The notes below the pieces were generated by a model that saw only the letters and a list, made by a program, of their open reading frames with translations, was not told the DNA's origin and did no database searches. Source: Phytophthora quininea (lineage: Eukaryota > Oomycota > Peronosporomycetes > Peronosporales > Peronosporaceae). From it: a stretch of 64,000 bases of DNA. Below, piece after piece: positions 11,181-22,329 of this stretch (the stretch's first letter is position 1; each line of letters starts with the position of its first letter). The stretch spans positions 1 to 64,000 of the forward strand of contig JAAVTG010000597.1 in the NCBI GenBank assembly GCA_011947345.1. The letters are read 5' to 3'. A program made the translations under genes and the position numbers.

Positions 11181-13619
11181 ACGGAGTAGTTATGCGCGGT
11201 TGTGGGCACCACAGCCGGTCTCCGTCATCGTCGACCCGACCAGTTTGGTAGGCATCCTGAAGAATGTAATCAAGAAGGCTAAGAAACGAACACTTGACTG
11301 TCGTCCTTGTGAGTTGAAGCTTTTCCTGGGGAAGAAGCAAGTCGACCCAAAGTTGATCCTAAGCGCAAGAGCGACGAGAACGAGGACACCGTATGGTTAA
11401 AAACGTCTGACTTGGTAAACGTGATGCTCGATGAGAATCGCTGCCCATGGAATTCACCTATGTGGACCCAGGCTTCGGCTCAGCAATGACGGTATTTGGG
11501 GAAGGGCTTTCCTGACGCAGGAAGAATTCACGTGCTGGTGGTCGTTCCTAAAGATGCAGACCCACCTGTGACTGCTTCTTTTCCTCGAGGGCCAGAACTG
11601 GATTTAATATCGTGCAGTGCCCTCCTCGAATTTTGAAAGGTGAAATGCTCCATAAGAATTCCATAAACTCAGGTCCTCACTATTTGGAAGCCGAGAGTTC
11701 GCTGTTCCAGTTAGTTAGGCGAGACGAGGCCATTGCAACAGCCGCAGACTGCTTCAAGACCATCCTCAAAAGACCTTGTGAACGATCCATCGTGCATATC
11801 CCTGTTTGCTCGGGAATGTCTGGTTTGGGGAAAACGCGCGCATGCTGGAAGAAGGCGGTTGAATTTCGAAAGACAAGTTACACTTGGATGCTACCAGTAT
11901 TATTGTTTCTTACTCTGTGCCTAGTCCACTGCCAGTGGGGACGCGATTTCGATCGAGGCGTCTTTCTCGTGAAGGTTGCTGTACCGATTTTGTCTGGATG
12001 GTAATTGCTCCAACGAGTTCGGACGTCGGTTTGCGTTGCGGTTACCGTGCAATGGAAGCCATCTGACGGTGTTGAATGTCATCAAAGTCATCGAGCTAAA
12101 GCTCCGCAACGATGCTGAACAGCCAGCACAAACCTTAGGGAAAGCAGCGCCGCTGTATTTGTTTCTTGGTGTTGATGACTATCAAAGCGTTCGGAAGATT
12201 GCCCAGAAATTTCAGTTTTGCGCGAGCTCGTGGAAGTGATTGATGACACGACGTCCAGGTATAATCTTACTACCCATGCTTGCCGGTAGGAGTTGGGATA
12301 TGATCAGAGGCTCGCGTTTTGTGACCAGACGGCTTCCAATGAACCTCTTGACGATGGACGATATATCGCGCGCTGTGGAGAATAATCCGAAATATGCTCC
12401 GCTCTTGAAACAGCCTCAAATTCGTGGCGGTTTGCTTTTTATTGAAGGTAATCCACGGTGGAGTTTTGATTATCTGAAGACAATCAGGGATAAAGTGAAT
12501 ATCCCGTCCATTTGGATACCATCCAAGCCTGCTTCGCTTCAAACAGGGATCAGTATCTTTCTCTGTACTTGAACCGATTGCCGCTTGGGCTGTGTATCCG
12601 TCTAGCCGCCTTTGCTGTGTCTGGTTTAGCAGTCTTACCGCCTGATGACTTTACTGAAGGCTACACGTGGCCAAAACTCCGCGATTCGTCGCTGTGTTTG
12701 CTACGGAAGCGTAGTATCGGTGATGAAAGTGACGTTCGCGTTCCTTATACGTTGCTGTGGGTTATTGGGCCGGAAAATATTGACGCAGTGACTACCAACG
12801 TAGAAAAAGCTTCATTGTGGCCCTTGCAGATCTAGGTGAGATGGTAGACTCGACACTATTCGAGATTCAACTCTGGCAATCGTGGGAGGTATTCGGGGCT
12901 TGGGTTTATGCGTTGAAAATCAATGCATTGCTGATACTTGGACACACAACGGTGACTCTTGAAGAAGTGCTGCCTCGCATGATGATGACTGCAGAAACCC
13001 GTCGTCTTTCGGTAGAGCTGGTTCCGTCAAAAGTGTTTGAGAGCACTGAAAAGTTTGGTAAGGATATCCCTGGGACTATTTTATCAAGTTTGAATGAACA
13101 GGAAGCAGTCGACTGGACGGAAGGTGGCCACATTGGAATCCATCGCGGTGAAAATGATGTCGACATTTATTTTGCGCTACGTGTACGAGCTAGCTGTTGT
13201 TGTCGACCAGAAAAACGACAGCTTGGGAAATTTCAACCGAGCCACGCAAAAACATATTTTGATAAGCTTAGTGAACGACCTGAATTCCTGGATAAGCGTG
13301 TCCGCTTGTTAAGAGGGTTCATGAATGTGTTTCCAAGGAAGAGCTGGTGAATGTGCCATCCGATTGCTTCCTCCTGAGCCGCGACGAGTGTGAGCAACTC
13401 CATGGGACGTTGGTGTTCCACCCGGCGGGCTCGCCTACGATCTCAGTCAACTCGGCATGCAGGGCCGCTGTCAAAACATTGGTAACTGGAAGTGATGCTG
13501 AGATCGTTGTGGACGAAATTATGAAGAGGGGATTCATCGGTGCCAGGGAGGTGGTTTCTTTCATTAAAAAGCGTCAGCTACGAGCTGAATTTGACGACGA
13601 CTTAGCGGCATTTGCGTAG
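11181..13619 (+). pseudogene. Crinkler (CRN) family effector pseudogene, copy A
   Basis: CRN proteins are host-targeted effectors of oomycetes with a conserved N-terminal translocation region and variable C-termini. Seen here: an LFLGKK motif (LFLAK-type, near 11325), an HVLVVVP motif (about 11530), a P-loop-like SGLGKT (about 11825) and an LYLFLGVDDY segment (about 12155). The start position reads ACG and a TAG lies two codons later. Copy A also lacks two bases near 11205 and has lost a T near 11634. Further frame changes occur through to the stop at 13617-13619. It is non-functional as written. Confidence 0.85.
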
Positions 13620-14533
13620 TAGTCCAACGGAATAGGCGGGAGACTTGAACGAAAAGTCTAGCATATTGCCTAAACAACAAACATTTTCGGACGATCACTG
13701 TCTGTTCTCAACAACCTTCTCTAAGCTTGCCGCTGGTCGCCGAACCTGTCTTCAGAATGTTTTGGATCGAGGATATCCAGACTTGGTCGACGACTTTGAT
13801 TTCAACGAGCACTCGAAAATTGCCGAGTATATCAAGATGACTGGTTGACCACGGCCCAGCTGGTATTGGATCGGATACTACCAGGACGGTTGAAGACGAA
13901 CGTCGAGGTCACACGTTTTCTGTCTGAACGTGACAGTGCACAATACTTGACGGGGTCTTCACGCATCAAGTCGAAAACCAACACTTTTCGACTTGGAGTT
14001 ATATATTTCATTTTGCAAAACGAGATGCGACCGCTACGCACCATGACACGATATGTGTGTCGAGAATGCCTCCCAGATTGCGGCGAATATCTACTCCATG
14101 TGACGTGCTCTATCGATAGTTATTTGGACGAGTTCATGGACACCCGAGCTTTCACTGCTGCATGCGAGCGTGGGGATTCGATCGATGCTCTCGAATATTA
14201 CTTGAAGTGGACACTACCAGATTGGAGATTGGCGGTGCACGCTGCTGTAAAGGGCGGTCATATCCACGTCACGCAGTGGATTTTAGCTGACCGTGAGGAC
14301 GATCGTGGTCCGTGGCAACACGATCTCACCAAACTGACGACAATTGCTGCTCAATATGGGCGTCTTGAGATGGTAGACTTTTTCCAGGGTCACCGAGCGG
14401 TCTGGTCTTGTTTTCGGGTCTTGTCAGGACCCGAGACCCGAAGCAAGACCAGACCAAAACAGGACCCGAAATAATATTAATACGATAACTTATATGTAAT
14501 AAATGAAATTATTTTTGAAATGCAAAGTTGAAG

Positions 14534-16407
14534 TTATGCTATGCAAATTGGATTTGGTGTCATGCTGATCCCAAGAGCGAATAGATCACGAAGATCTATC
14601 AGATCTGCGGCGGGTTCGACGCGCTTCAACAACAGGGGAGTGGGGTACGTGCGTCTGTTGACTACGGCGGCGTCCACGACCTTCTTGGTCACGTCTGGCT
14701 TTCTTGCAGTCGAATTGGCTGGGGTTCGTCGTTGGGCTCGCTGACGCGGCACTGGTAGCACATTGACAGATGCTGGGAGCTGGATCTCGTATCTTGTAGG
14801 AGCAGTGGCTCGCTGGTTCGAAATGTCCGATAGAAGCTGAACATATCGTCTGGACATCATGTCGATGATACAATCGAAAGCAGGCAGATTCGGATGCGGA
14901 GAGGTAATCGCGGCATTCATCTCGCGGTTGAAGCGCTCCAACGGGTTGTTGGTTCTCGAGACAATCTCTCTGTCGATTCCATGTACATTCCACAGCTCCA
15001 CAGGAAACCGTTGCATCCAAGTCCGCTGGAAGTAGTTCCAGAAAACATTCCACTTGGACGTAGCATATTCAACTCCTCTGCTGGCGCATTCGTGAACCAG
15101 TTTTCTCTTAACGTAATCGATTCCATGTGGGCCCACGTGATCCGGTGGGATAACCGTCAGCAAATCGAGCATCCCAGCTTCCATTGCAATCGAAATGGCG
15201 GGTGCAGCGACACTGAGCTTGACTAACCGCCTACGGATAGCTTGCTTGAAGTGAAAAAACACCCAACCATCCGAGAGTCCGGGAACTGCGAGCCGACTGC
15301 GTCGATCAAAGCTTGTTCGAAGTCGCACACGATGCGGGCTGGTCGTAGTCGGCCGTCCATGCGCTCAGATACCAGCATCATCACTTTACGGTAAGTGGAT
15401 GCGCTCATCCCGGTCGTGATCACGTACATCACTGGAACGAAAACACGACTCGCTGGGTCGTCCACCATAATCACAAGACACTGTCGAAACGGGCGAGGCA
15501 CAGATCGGAAGGTTCCATCGATAAAAATCGATGATCCCGGGTACATGAGTAACTCCATCAAGTGAGGGTGGCTCCAGCCAATGATGCGGTGCAAATCTTG
15601 GCCCTCGTAGAAGACTTATTGGAACTGAAAGAATAGCAAATTTGTCCCCGTCACCTGACAGAGTGGTGGAAGCTCGATCATCCCGTGGACGTTGCCGCCA
15701 AAGTGAAGTCGCCTGGCACGGTAGACGCGACGGACCACTTGATCACGGTTCAGGCCTTGTATCGAGTAGTCATCTTCTTCTCGGTAAAACTCGTCGTTCA
15801 CCAGATCCCAGATGCGCTGGGCAGTAGTCGAAAGGTGGCGGATCGCGAGATCATCAACAGCAGCTTCCATCTGGCGCGTCATATCTCGGACAGTCATAAC
15901 CGGGGCTTCCTCCACTCTACACGTGTGTGCCACCGTATTGCTGTACGTTCCCGAAGATAAGTTGAACTCAACCTTCCCCTTACATCCCGTCCGACGATAG
16001 ATGCTGCATCTCCAAGTGATTTTCTTCGACGACGCCCTGGCTCGTGTGTAGGGATAACCATTCCGCACGATAACAGTCGTAAACCTCGAATTCGGGACGT
16101 TGCTTGCAGATCTCGATCCGTTATCTCCCACTTCGTGATCATCATCGCCCGATTCACCGTCATTTTCTCCATCATCTTGGTCACCTCCAACGTCAGCACC
16201 TGGGTTGTTCGGAGTGGCTTGAACCTGCTGTACTTCACGGTCATCGAGAGCCTGTCCCTCGCCACGATCTTCTTCTTCATCACCCTCCGCGTTGCTCTCA
16301 TACTCGCTGGACGCATCCGAGAGCCATTCCTCTTCGATTTGGACGGCTTGACGCCCACGGAGCGGTGCTGTCAGGGGTCGGTAGTTGCCTTGGCTTCCGC
16401 GGTGCAT
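14534..16407 (-). pseudogene. MULE transposase (family 1)
   Basis: Likely start at 16407. Domains in order: acidic N-terminus; FLYWCH-like zinc finger (W-R-C, C and H-T-C, about 16030-15900); catalytic core with first Asp in FIDGTFRSVP (about 15519), second Asp in CDFEQALIDAV (about 15325), and the Glu region TNNPLERFNREM (about 14930); basic tail ending at 14534. The frame breaks near 15616 (after LLFFQFQ) and again near 15260, so three overlapping frames are needed. It is similar to the family 2 transposase along its whole length, with better conserved C-terminal sequence. Confidence 0.85.
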
Positions 16408-16921
16408 CTTGAGCAGTCTTGAGTAGTGGGCAGGGAAGCTTGTTAGATGTAAAAAGCAAAGTGAGGTAAGGATGCTGTCTTGAAGACGCAATTCATCTTT
16501 AGAAAGGACTCACAATCGCAGACATAGGTTTATTTTGGACGTACAATCGTAGTTAACGTGCAATCTCATCTTCATTATTAGCCTGTGCTTGTAAAACGAT
16601 CTTACCGCATGGGATCAGATCTAAAGATGTGTTGCCCATTAGTGCCGAGCGCAAAAGTTGCAGAGATTCATATAAAACTAGCCGAGATTTGCCCAAAACA
16701 AGAAGATTTTAGCCGAACGATGCGCTACCAACACAAATAGTGAACTATAATGTTAAACAGAGTGAAAATCTTCGTTTCCTAGCAAAGACATGTACAAATC
16801 TAGCCGAGGAATTATTTGTTTACTTTCCGATATACCTAAGTTTATCCATTTGAAATAATGTTAGACAAAGTCAACCACATTAACTCGCAAAGCGCAAATT
16901 TTATTAAGATTTGCTAACTCA

Positions 16922-17305
16922 TCACCACGAAGGGGCTCCTGCAGAAGGGCACGGTGGTGGACCTTCACGTGGGCCGTAATCTTCGAGGATCTCTTGGCGG
17001 CACGATTTCGCCCACGCGAGGAAGCACCGACGGTGCAGAGCGTGCGGGCAGTTCTCCGAGCGAACCGATCGCGCCGTGAAGTTCGTGCAAATGTCGCACT
17101 TCTTGAGCTTGGCGGAGTACTTGACCCTTTTTCGCTCGCGGTCAGCCTTCCTGACCTTGTCCTTGGCGCGCTTCAATCGTTTCGCCCGCAACTTTGGGCT
17201 GCGGGTTTCCTTGCAGATTTTGCGCCCTTGGTGGACCTTCAGGTTCCGCTTGGACTTGAGCTTGGTCCCGCAGCGGGTGCAGGCGATGTTGGAGGGCGAT
17301 GGCAT
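16922..17305 (-). CDS. Small zinc-finger ORF inside the family 1 MULE
   Basis: Intact 127-residue frame. The start at 17305 is preferred because the predicted protein opens directly with a C-x2-C...H-x4-C finger (CTRCGTKLKSKRNLKVHQGRKIC is summarised here by its Cys/His spacing). A Lys/Arg-rich, coiled-coil-like middle follows, then a second Cys/His cluster (CDIC...CPHALHRRC...CP) resembling a RING-type fold. It lies between the right TIR and the transposase, in the same orientation. It may be an accessory MULE protein or a captured host gene. Function is unknown. Confidence 0.6.
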   Translation of the reverse strand: MPSPSNIACTRCGTKLKSKRNLKVHQGRKICKETRSPKLRAKRLKRAKDKVRKADRERKRVKYSAKLKKCDICTNFTARSVRSENCPHALHRRCFLAWAKSCRQEILEDYGPREGPPPCPSAGAPSW

Positions 17306-17925
17306 TTTTGCGAGTGCCAATTGAACATAACTTGATTGCTCGATAATATATTGTTTTTCAAATGAAATTCTTATCCTACATGCACCTGTAGATCCTTGTG
17401 GTGTCGGTGGTGCGAGACCAGAAGCGAGACCCGTGACAATTCTCCACATGGGTCTCGCTTCTGGTCTCGAGACCCGATCCGGGACCAGACCGCTCGGTGA
17501 CCCTTGAAAAATCTTCCCTTGAGATGATGGAGTGGCTGCATTCGTCCGGGATTGAAAAGTACTCCTTTCCACAAGGTGTGCAGCATTACGCTACCAGCAG
17601 CTCGGCATCGCGGAACTACTGCACAAGACCTTGGACTATCAATTGACAGTTGCAGTGATGGCTCATCCTTTGGATGACGGCGACGTCGCTGTTGCCAAGT
17701 GGCTGTCTGATCGCGGGGCCCAAGGCTACTCCAAGCTTGGTTTTCCGTGTCGTTGTAGTTTGGCGATGGCGAAATGGCTCCACGAACATTTCAAACAACG
17801 GTTTCCTTTGTGCTTACTCAAAGGGAAAGCAAGTTGGGGAGTCCAGCAGAGCTGGATGTTGTTTTGATTAGCTGTCGGTCGCGGTCACCCAGTGGTCGCC
17901 CCCATGACCCCACAGATCGACAGCG

Positions 17926-18963
17926 TCAAGACGCGTCCGTCACCATTCTTGCTGCCACGCGAGAGCACGACGCAGCATCGATTCTAGTGTAGATTCGAAA
18001 GCAATCGCTTGCCCACCGGCCATGTTGCTGAATGAGGCTGTCTTCTGCGCCGGCGTCAAACAGCGCCGTAGCACCGCCAATTCTTAGGGAGCGCGTGCTG
18101 TAGTCCTCGGGGCGCAATCCAAGTGATTAAGCTCCAGATCGAAGCATTAAAGTAACTTCGGTTGCATTGATGAACGTACCGGCGCTCACTTGGCATATTG
18201 GCGTGTCGACAGTGGCTGGAAAGCCTCTGAGGTCATGAACAAGCGACCAGGCTGCTCGTACTGGGCAGACCAATTGGTCACCGAAGCGGTGAAGCTTCCT
18301 GGTGGTTAAAACTCCGAACTGGTCTGTTCTACTTCCTCGAAAGCGAATCAGCACGATCATCGCACTACTTCGGTTGCTTGCCTGAACTGGTCACGAAATT
18401 CACGTCACTTGTGCGAATAGCTTACGGCTGCAAATTTCCATTGCATTCCAAGTACTCGCTTCTTCTTAGCATGAAGAAGAAACCCAGGACCGTAACCCCC
18501 AGAGCACGCGGTCATGGGCGGTGTGAAAGTTGAGGTTACGTCGCATGGCGTGGAGTAGTTGCCGGGTGACGGGTTGTTTTCGTCGAGTAGGTGCCGACAG
18601 CCGTTGCATTCCGCGCAATGCCAACTTGTCACTTGAGTTGAGAGCGACGGGGTATCCGTAGATAACTTGATGACACCAAGAAATGTGGCTAAGTTTGGAC
18701 AAAACGGTGCCCCCGCTGTTGCCATGCCCGGTTGACCAGCAAAATGCTGCAAATAGGGCCAATTGGGAAGAGTGGCGGGTTTGCTGAGGCGGCAACCGCA
18801 CAGCAAAACCGTGCGTTGTGTACCAGGACGTCCATTGCCGCCACGTGCCGATGTACTTTCCACGGGATGAATTGGCCAAAGAGTTGGTCCGAAGCATTTC
18901 GAGAACGTCTTGTAAATGTGTCGAAGTTCTTGGGGCACCTGCACGCAAGTCCAGCCATGGCAA
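17926..18963 (-). pseudogene. Tyrosine recombinase of DIRS-like element, copy B
   Basis: YR enzymes integrate the circular DNA form of DIRS-type elements. The N-terminal SAM-like part lies at 18963-18470. The catalytic part follows in other frames: an LRRSEYL box near 18460, then RSLRIGGATAL (about 18075) and HGRWASDCFRIYTR with the nucleophile Tyr (about 17990). The usual HxLR box reads RSLR, so the conserved His is Arg here. Two or more frame breaks make it inactive. Confidence 0.8.
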
Positions 18964-18999
18964 AATTTAGTAAACAGCTTAGTTAACTTGTGGTCCCTT

Positions 19000-19490
19000 G
19001 GTCGCGATCCGGCATCTGCCAGCACATTGGAATAACCTGGTGTGTGGTCTGCGGAGATTCTAATCGTAAAAACGGCTTCCATCAGTCCAATTGCTCGGTT
19101 GAGCTCAGCGCTGAAAGGGTGATTTGAGCTGAGCTTATTGGACCGTGCGGCGGCACTTGTGTTGTCGGTCCAGAAGCGAATATGCGACACACGCGGGCAA
19201 AAGTTCTGATGCCAGCTCGCAGCGAAGATCAGTACTGCGAGTGGGACTGACAGTTGTTCGCGGATATTGATGTCGAATTCGCAGGCGTCAATTAGCTTAC
19301 GTTCGTCGTCGTCAAAGGAGCCCTGGATGAATTGCTGGCTTCCGGGATCCAATACCACTAGACCCTGGTCGCTCGCGTCAACATATATGTGGACGTCTGC
19401 TGGTGGTAGCTCCGTGAAGAAGCGAGTTGGTACGGATCGTAGTCGACCGACACAGGGTATTGTTTCAAACCACGACAAGTCGTCGTGCAT
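19000..19490 (-). pseudogene. RNase H of DIRS-like element, copy B
   Basis: RNase H domain directly between RT and YR, the standard DIRS position. Catalytic residues are visible: Asp in YVDAS (19379), Glu in NIREQL (19259), Asp in WTDNTS (19166) and Asp in HTPGYSNVLADAGS (19016). It is readable in one frame from 19490, but flanking frames are broken. It is the internal control for the degenerate equivalent region of the two YRN elements. Confidence 0.8.
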
Positions 19491-20396
19491 GTCTGCTGTT
19501 TATTTGATGCGTCGATACCGATTTCCGCCGCGACATTTGCTCTGCAAATACTGGTAAAAGGGGTTTTGCGGCCCTCACGACCAAACAGACGTGCCGAAGA
19601 CTCCCAATGAGTTGTTGAAGCTCTTTTAGTGATAGGCTGTCAACTATTTGGGCTTGGCGTACACGACTGGGAGCTTTTTCGATTTTCTCGACTGGCATTG
19701 ATACCGTTCGCTTGCTGCAATCCCATTCCAGCCCTAAAACCTTCAGCTTTTCGTTCCAATCCGAGAATTTTGCTTCGTTTACCGCTGTTGGCCGTAAGAC
19801 TGCCATCATCGCGAGCCGCAACGTATCCGCAGCAATCGCACATCGATTACCATCGTCAGCCTCGACGAGTACATGATCATCAACCCACTCAAAATGGAAA
19901 ATGGTTTGGTGTCATTGCTGACGGGGTGCATGGTAGCTGGAGACTCGTTTCCTACGATGTGGGAGATTGCACGTCCGAACGTGACGTAGAGGGCAGGGGA
20001 CCCTGACCACCCAAATGCCGCGGACATGTCAACCACTCCGATGTCGTGAGCCGGGAATGCTCCTCCCATCCAAACTGCGTTCCGTGCTCGTATTCGCAAA
20101 TGACGGTATGCGCGTTTGACGTCACCTTTGCTAATTAGAAGTCGTGTGTCCGGCCGCAGAGAGCGAGCTATCCGTTCATGTTCGTCCTCAATACGCTGCG
20201 CTAGCGCAGTGACTCCAGTGAATTTGATTTCTGGCAACGACATTTCTTGCGTGGCTGAGTTCGTTGATCGGTTTGGCGGGAATGACAAGTCATGTACCAG
20301 GCGAACTTCTGTGTCTGGATCAATGTTGGCCTTCGGAACTGCTCCGAATGGACTTGTTTTGACGTTCCATCGCCGCGATACATCATGATCGGCCAC
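19465..20396 (-). pseudogene. Reverse transcriptase of DIRS-like element, copy B
   Basis: Palm and fingers blocks: SPFGAVPK, VRLVHDLSFP, the first catalytic Asp in KGDVKRAYRHL, FGWSGSP, and the FEWVDDH block (about 19895) that needs a one-base frame change. The thumb is LKELQQLIGSLRHV near 19590. The frame change before the VDD block is present in both copies, so the element was already dead before duplication. Confidence 0.82.
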
Positions 20397-20405
20397 GAGA
20401 TTTTT

Positions 20406-20825
20406 TCATAGGGCTTGACCAACGGCGATGCTTTTCAATACACTGACGGTGAATTGAATTGCAGATTTGTGATTGGGGTGCCATTTTGCAGACGTCGGCG
20501 AACTCGCCCATTCAGCTTTGAAACCGTGCGTAGCGGTGGAGATCAATAATTGCTGATGCTCGTAGCCGGCTAGTAAAGTGACGTACGCCGCTGGATCGAG
20601 TGCCTTGTTGGGGCGCGGATCGACTTCTGTTTCCCCTCGCACTAGTCGAATCGTAGTTTCTAGCGAGGCGTTTGTCCGTCGAACCCATTTCGAAATTTGT
20701 CGTTGAAGCTGGCGATTTATGCTACCACTTGTGAACTCGTCGCTGTTGATAACTTCCAATGCCGTGCCGAAAATATTACTGCAATGCTGATTGATTAGTC
20801 TCCACTTTGACTCGAGCCGCTGCAA
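20406..20825 (-). pseudogene. Pre-RT (gag-like) region of DIRS-like element, copy B
   Basis: 139-residue frame with a helical first half (INRQLQRQISKWV) and no recognised domain. It ends near 20406, close to where RT sequence starts in another frame, so a frameshift probably separates what was one polyprotein. Copy B reads further than copy A. Confidence 0.5.
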
Positions 20826-20939
20826 GAGACTTTCCCGGACCCGGTTTGCCAGTGGTTGATATGGGGAAGTCAGGACAAGTCGGCTGCGGCTCCTGGAACT
20901 TCATGACAACGCTGCGTCTTCCCGAATCTTCCCATACTT

Positions 20940-21317
20940 TTGTTCGGTGTATTCGCGGACCCACGACGGGATTGTTTCGAGTTTGAAGTGCACTCATCTC
21001 TCGAATGGGCATTTGGTGAGGTCGTTGTCGACGCCAGGGCATCCTGCAACAGTCCAAAATTCGACCGTACCGACTCCTACGCAAGCAACACGACATCAGT
21101 CCGGCGCATCGAATGCATTTTGATGGAGTACCTGGAGCAGCTCGCAGATGAGAATAACATGTTGCCCGCTGAAGTAAGGAGAATGTCGGATCTTCCTATC
21201 TCGGCTGCTGATTTAGTGTTCGCTGCAGTATTCTCGAGGATGCTCACAAACCTGTACGGAAATAAATCCAATCGACCTGAAGAGCTGTCGTGCGGCACAC
21301 TACTGTCAGTATCGTAA
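20940..21317 (+). pseudogene. Hypothetical coding fragment, copy B
   Basis: Equivalent of 2786-3115 with a longer open 5' end. The second half is protein-like (MEYLEQLADENNMLPAEV). The terminal TAA lies in a possible GTAAGA donor and a TACAG follows 30-odd bases later. No family recognised. Confidence 0.3.
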
Positions 21318-21591
21318 GAAATAGCAATGTAATACATGGTTCGTACAGTATTTCACAGCATTCCGTGCTTCACCAGCGCTAGCACCCCTCCTGAGGGAAC
21401 AGAGACGCAAGGAGGCTACAATAAAGAGGCGACGCTCCGGCGGATGCCTGATATGACCTTGCAGTCGAACAGAAAGCACCCCATCTTGGAGTCGCCGCCG
21501 CCACAGCAGCAGCGTCTAGTAGATAGAGTCTTCGCAATTGAGAAGCGCGGTGTACCCACGACGGGCCATCACAAACGCCGTCATTAAATAC

Positions 21592-22124
21592 ATTCTGGAA
21601 GGGCTCCAAGCAGTCGTACTTGGTCTACCAGAACCCGACCACACTCGTCATAAAACTTGAAAAGGCGATGGATAAAAAGCAAGGATCCGTCACCTCTGCA
21701 GCAAGGAAATTGACGTCGTCAGTTTCAGATGGAAGCCAAGCGAGAAAGTGTATTGTTCTGATGATGGCCTTGCGCATGCAGGCATCTGATGCAGCTCCCC
21801 AAAACCGCAGCCAGCTCCTTTGGCAGGATCGGCGTCGTCGCCACCAGAACACGCAGTTGAAAGACGCTTACGCAAGGTCGGCTGTTGGGCTCGACTTGCG
21901 TGCTCAAGTCTACTGCAACAGCAACAGCTCTTCCTGGACGGCCTTGGTGGCCGGCGAGAGCGACTACGAGTTAGTTTAGCACCCTCACTTTGCAACTTGC
22001 TTCAAAAGCGACAAGCAACTACCAAATACACGTTGGCTTACGGGAGTTCCAGCTCCCAACTCGTGAGCACGTCACAATTGTACGTCCTAATTCATCCCAC
22101 AGCTTTTGTGGAAACTCGTGATGA
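21592..22124 (+). pseudogene. Duplicated fragment of LRR gene exon 1/intron 1, copy B
   Basis: Same fragment as 3390-3922, matching the exon 1 end, intron 1 and first exon 2 bases of the gene at 26732. It is split by the solo LTR at 21757-22076. Because both duplication copies carry it with the same LTR, fragment and LTR predate the segmental duplication. Confidence 0.85.
21757..22076 (+). mobile_element. Solo LTR in the LRR exon fragment, copy B
   Basis: 320-bp insertion with ATTGT on both sides and a CACGTCACA end. Same site and length as in copy A. Confidence 0.8.
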
Positions 22125-22329
22125 TTCCCAGATTTGCCAGGAGGTGCGAAACCGATCCGCCCCGAAGCCCGAGGGGAATCAGCCTCGGCCGCTCGCGTGA
22201 GATCGCGAGTGAAGGAGATACACAGAGTCAACTGCGACACCATCCGTACAGAAGTGAATACCGTGGAGACAGCTAAGGACAGATAGAAGCCTGGTCGTTC
22301 CGCGGTGCTGTATCCCCCAGTGTGCCAAG

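Larger units (their letters stand above)
14373..17517 (-). mobile_element. MULE DNA transposon (family 1) in the ankyrin gene
   Basis: A 3145-bp insertion absent from copy B, with a perfect 9-bp target duplication CTTGAGATG (14364-14372 and 17518-17526). Terminal inverted repeats share GGGTCACCGAGCGGTCTGGTC at both ends, followed by GGGTCT-rich subterminal sequence. It has two reverse-strand genes: a broken transposase and a small zinc-finger ORF. The TIRs are clearly related to those of the family 2 MULE. Confidence 0.92.
1..17803. repeat. Tandem segmental duplication, copy A
   Basis: Base 1 corresponds to base 18199 and the two copies stay collinear; the offset drifts between about 18183 and 18209 because of small indels. 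Order: DIRS-like element, small coding fragment, LRR exon fragment with solo LTR, MULE, unidentified repeat, LRR gene, CRN pseudogene, ankyrin gene. Copy A alone carries the MULE at 14373-17517. Similarity to copy B ends at 17803, inside the ankyrin gene, where the sequence switches to the DIRS end of copy B. The left end lies outside the window. Confidence 0.95.
13645..17803 (+). pseudogene. Ankyrin-repeat gene, copy A (MULE insertion, 3' truncated)
   Basis: Coding sequence runs from 13645 to 14372 and resumes at 17527-17803 after the MULE. Ankyrin-type repeats are seen (AAVKGGHIHVTQWI, AAQYGRLEMMEWLHSSG), typical of large oomycete ankyrin families. A frame change near 13845 is shared with copy B. 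The 3' end is missing: at 17803 the sequence switches into the DIRS-like element. Copy A also has extra small indels around 17570-17750. Confidence 0.85.
17804..21000 (-). mobile_element. DIRS-like YR retroelement, copy B
   Basis: Complete order on the reverse strand: pre-RT region (20825-20406), RT (20396-19465), RNase H (19380-19000), tyrosine recombinase (18963-17926). The left end at 17804 is the duplication junction and begins with a small inverted pair CCTTTG...CAAAGG. The right end lies near 21000 but is not defined by any repeat I can see. All coding parts carry frame breaks; those shared with copy A predate the duplication. Confidence 0.8.

Noticed and set aside
14373..17517. Copy A difference explained as deletion in copy B
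   Set aside because: TIRs and a perfect 9-bp duplication show an insertion in copy A.
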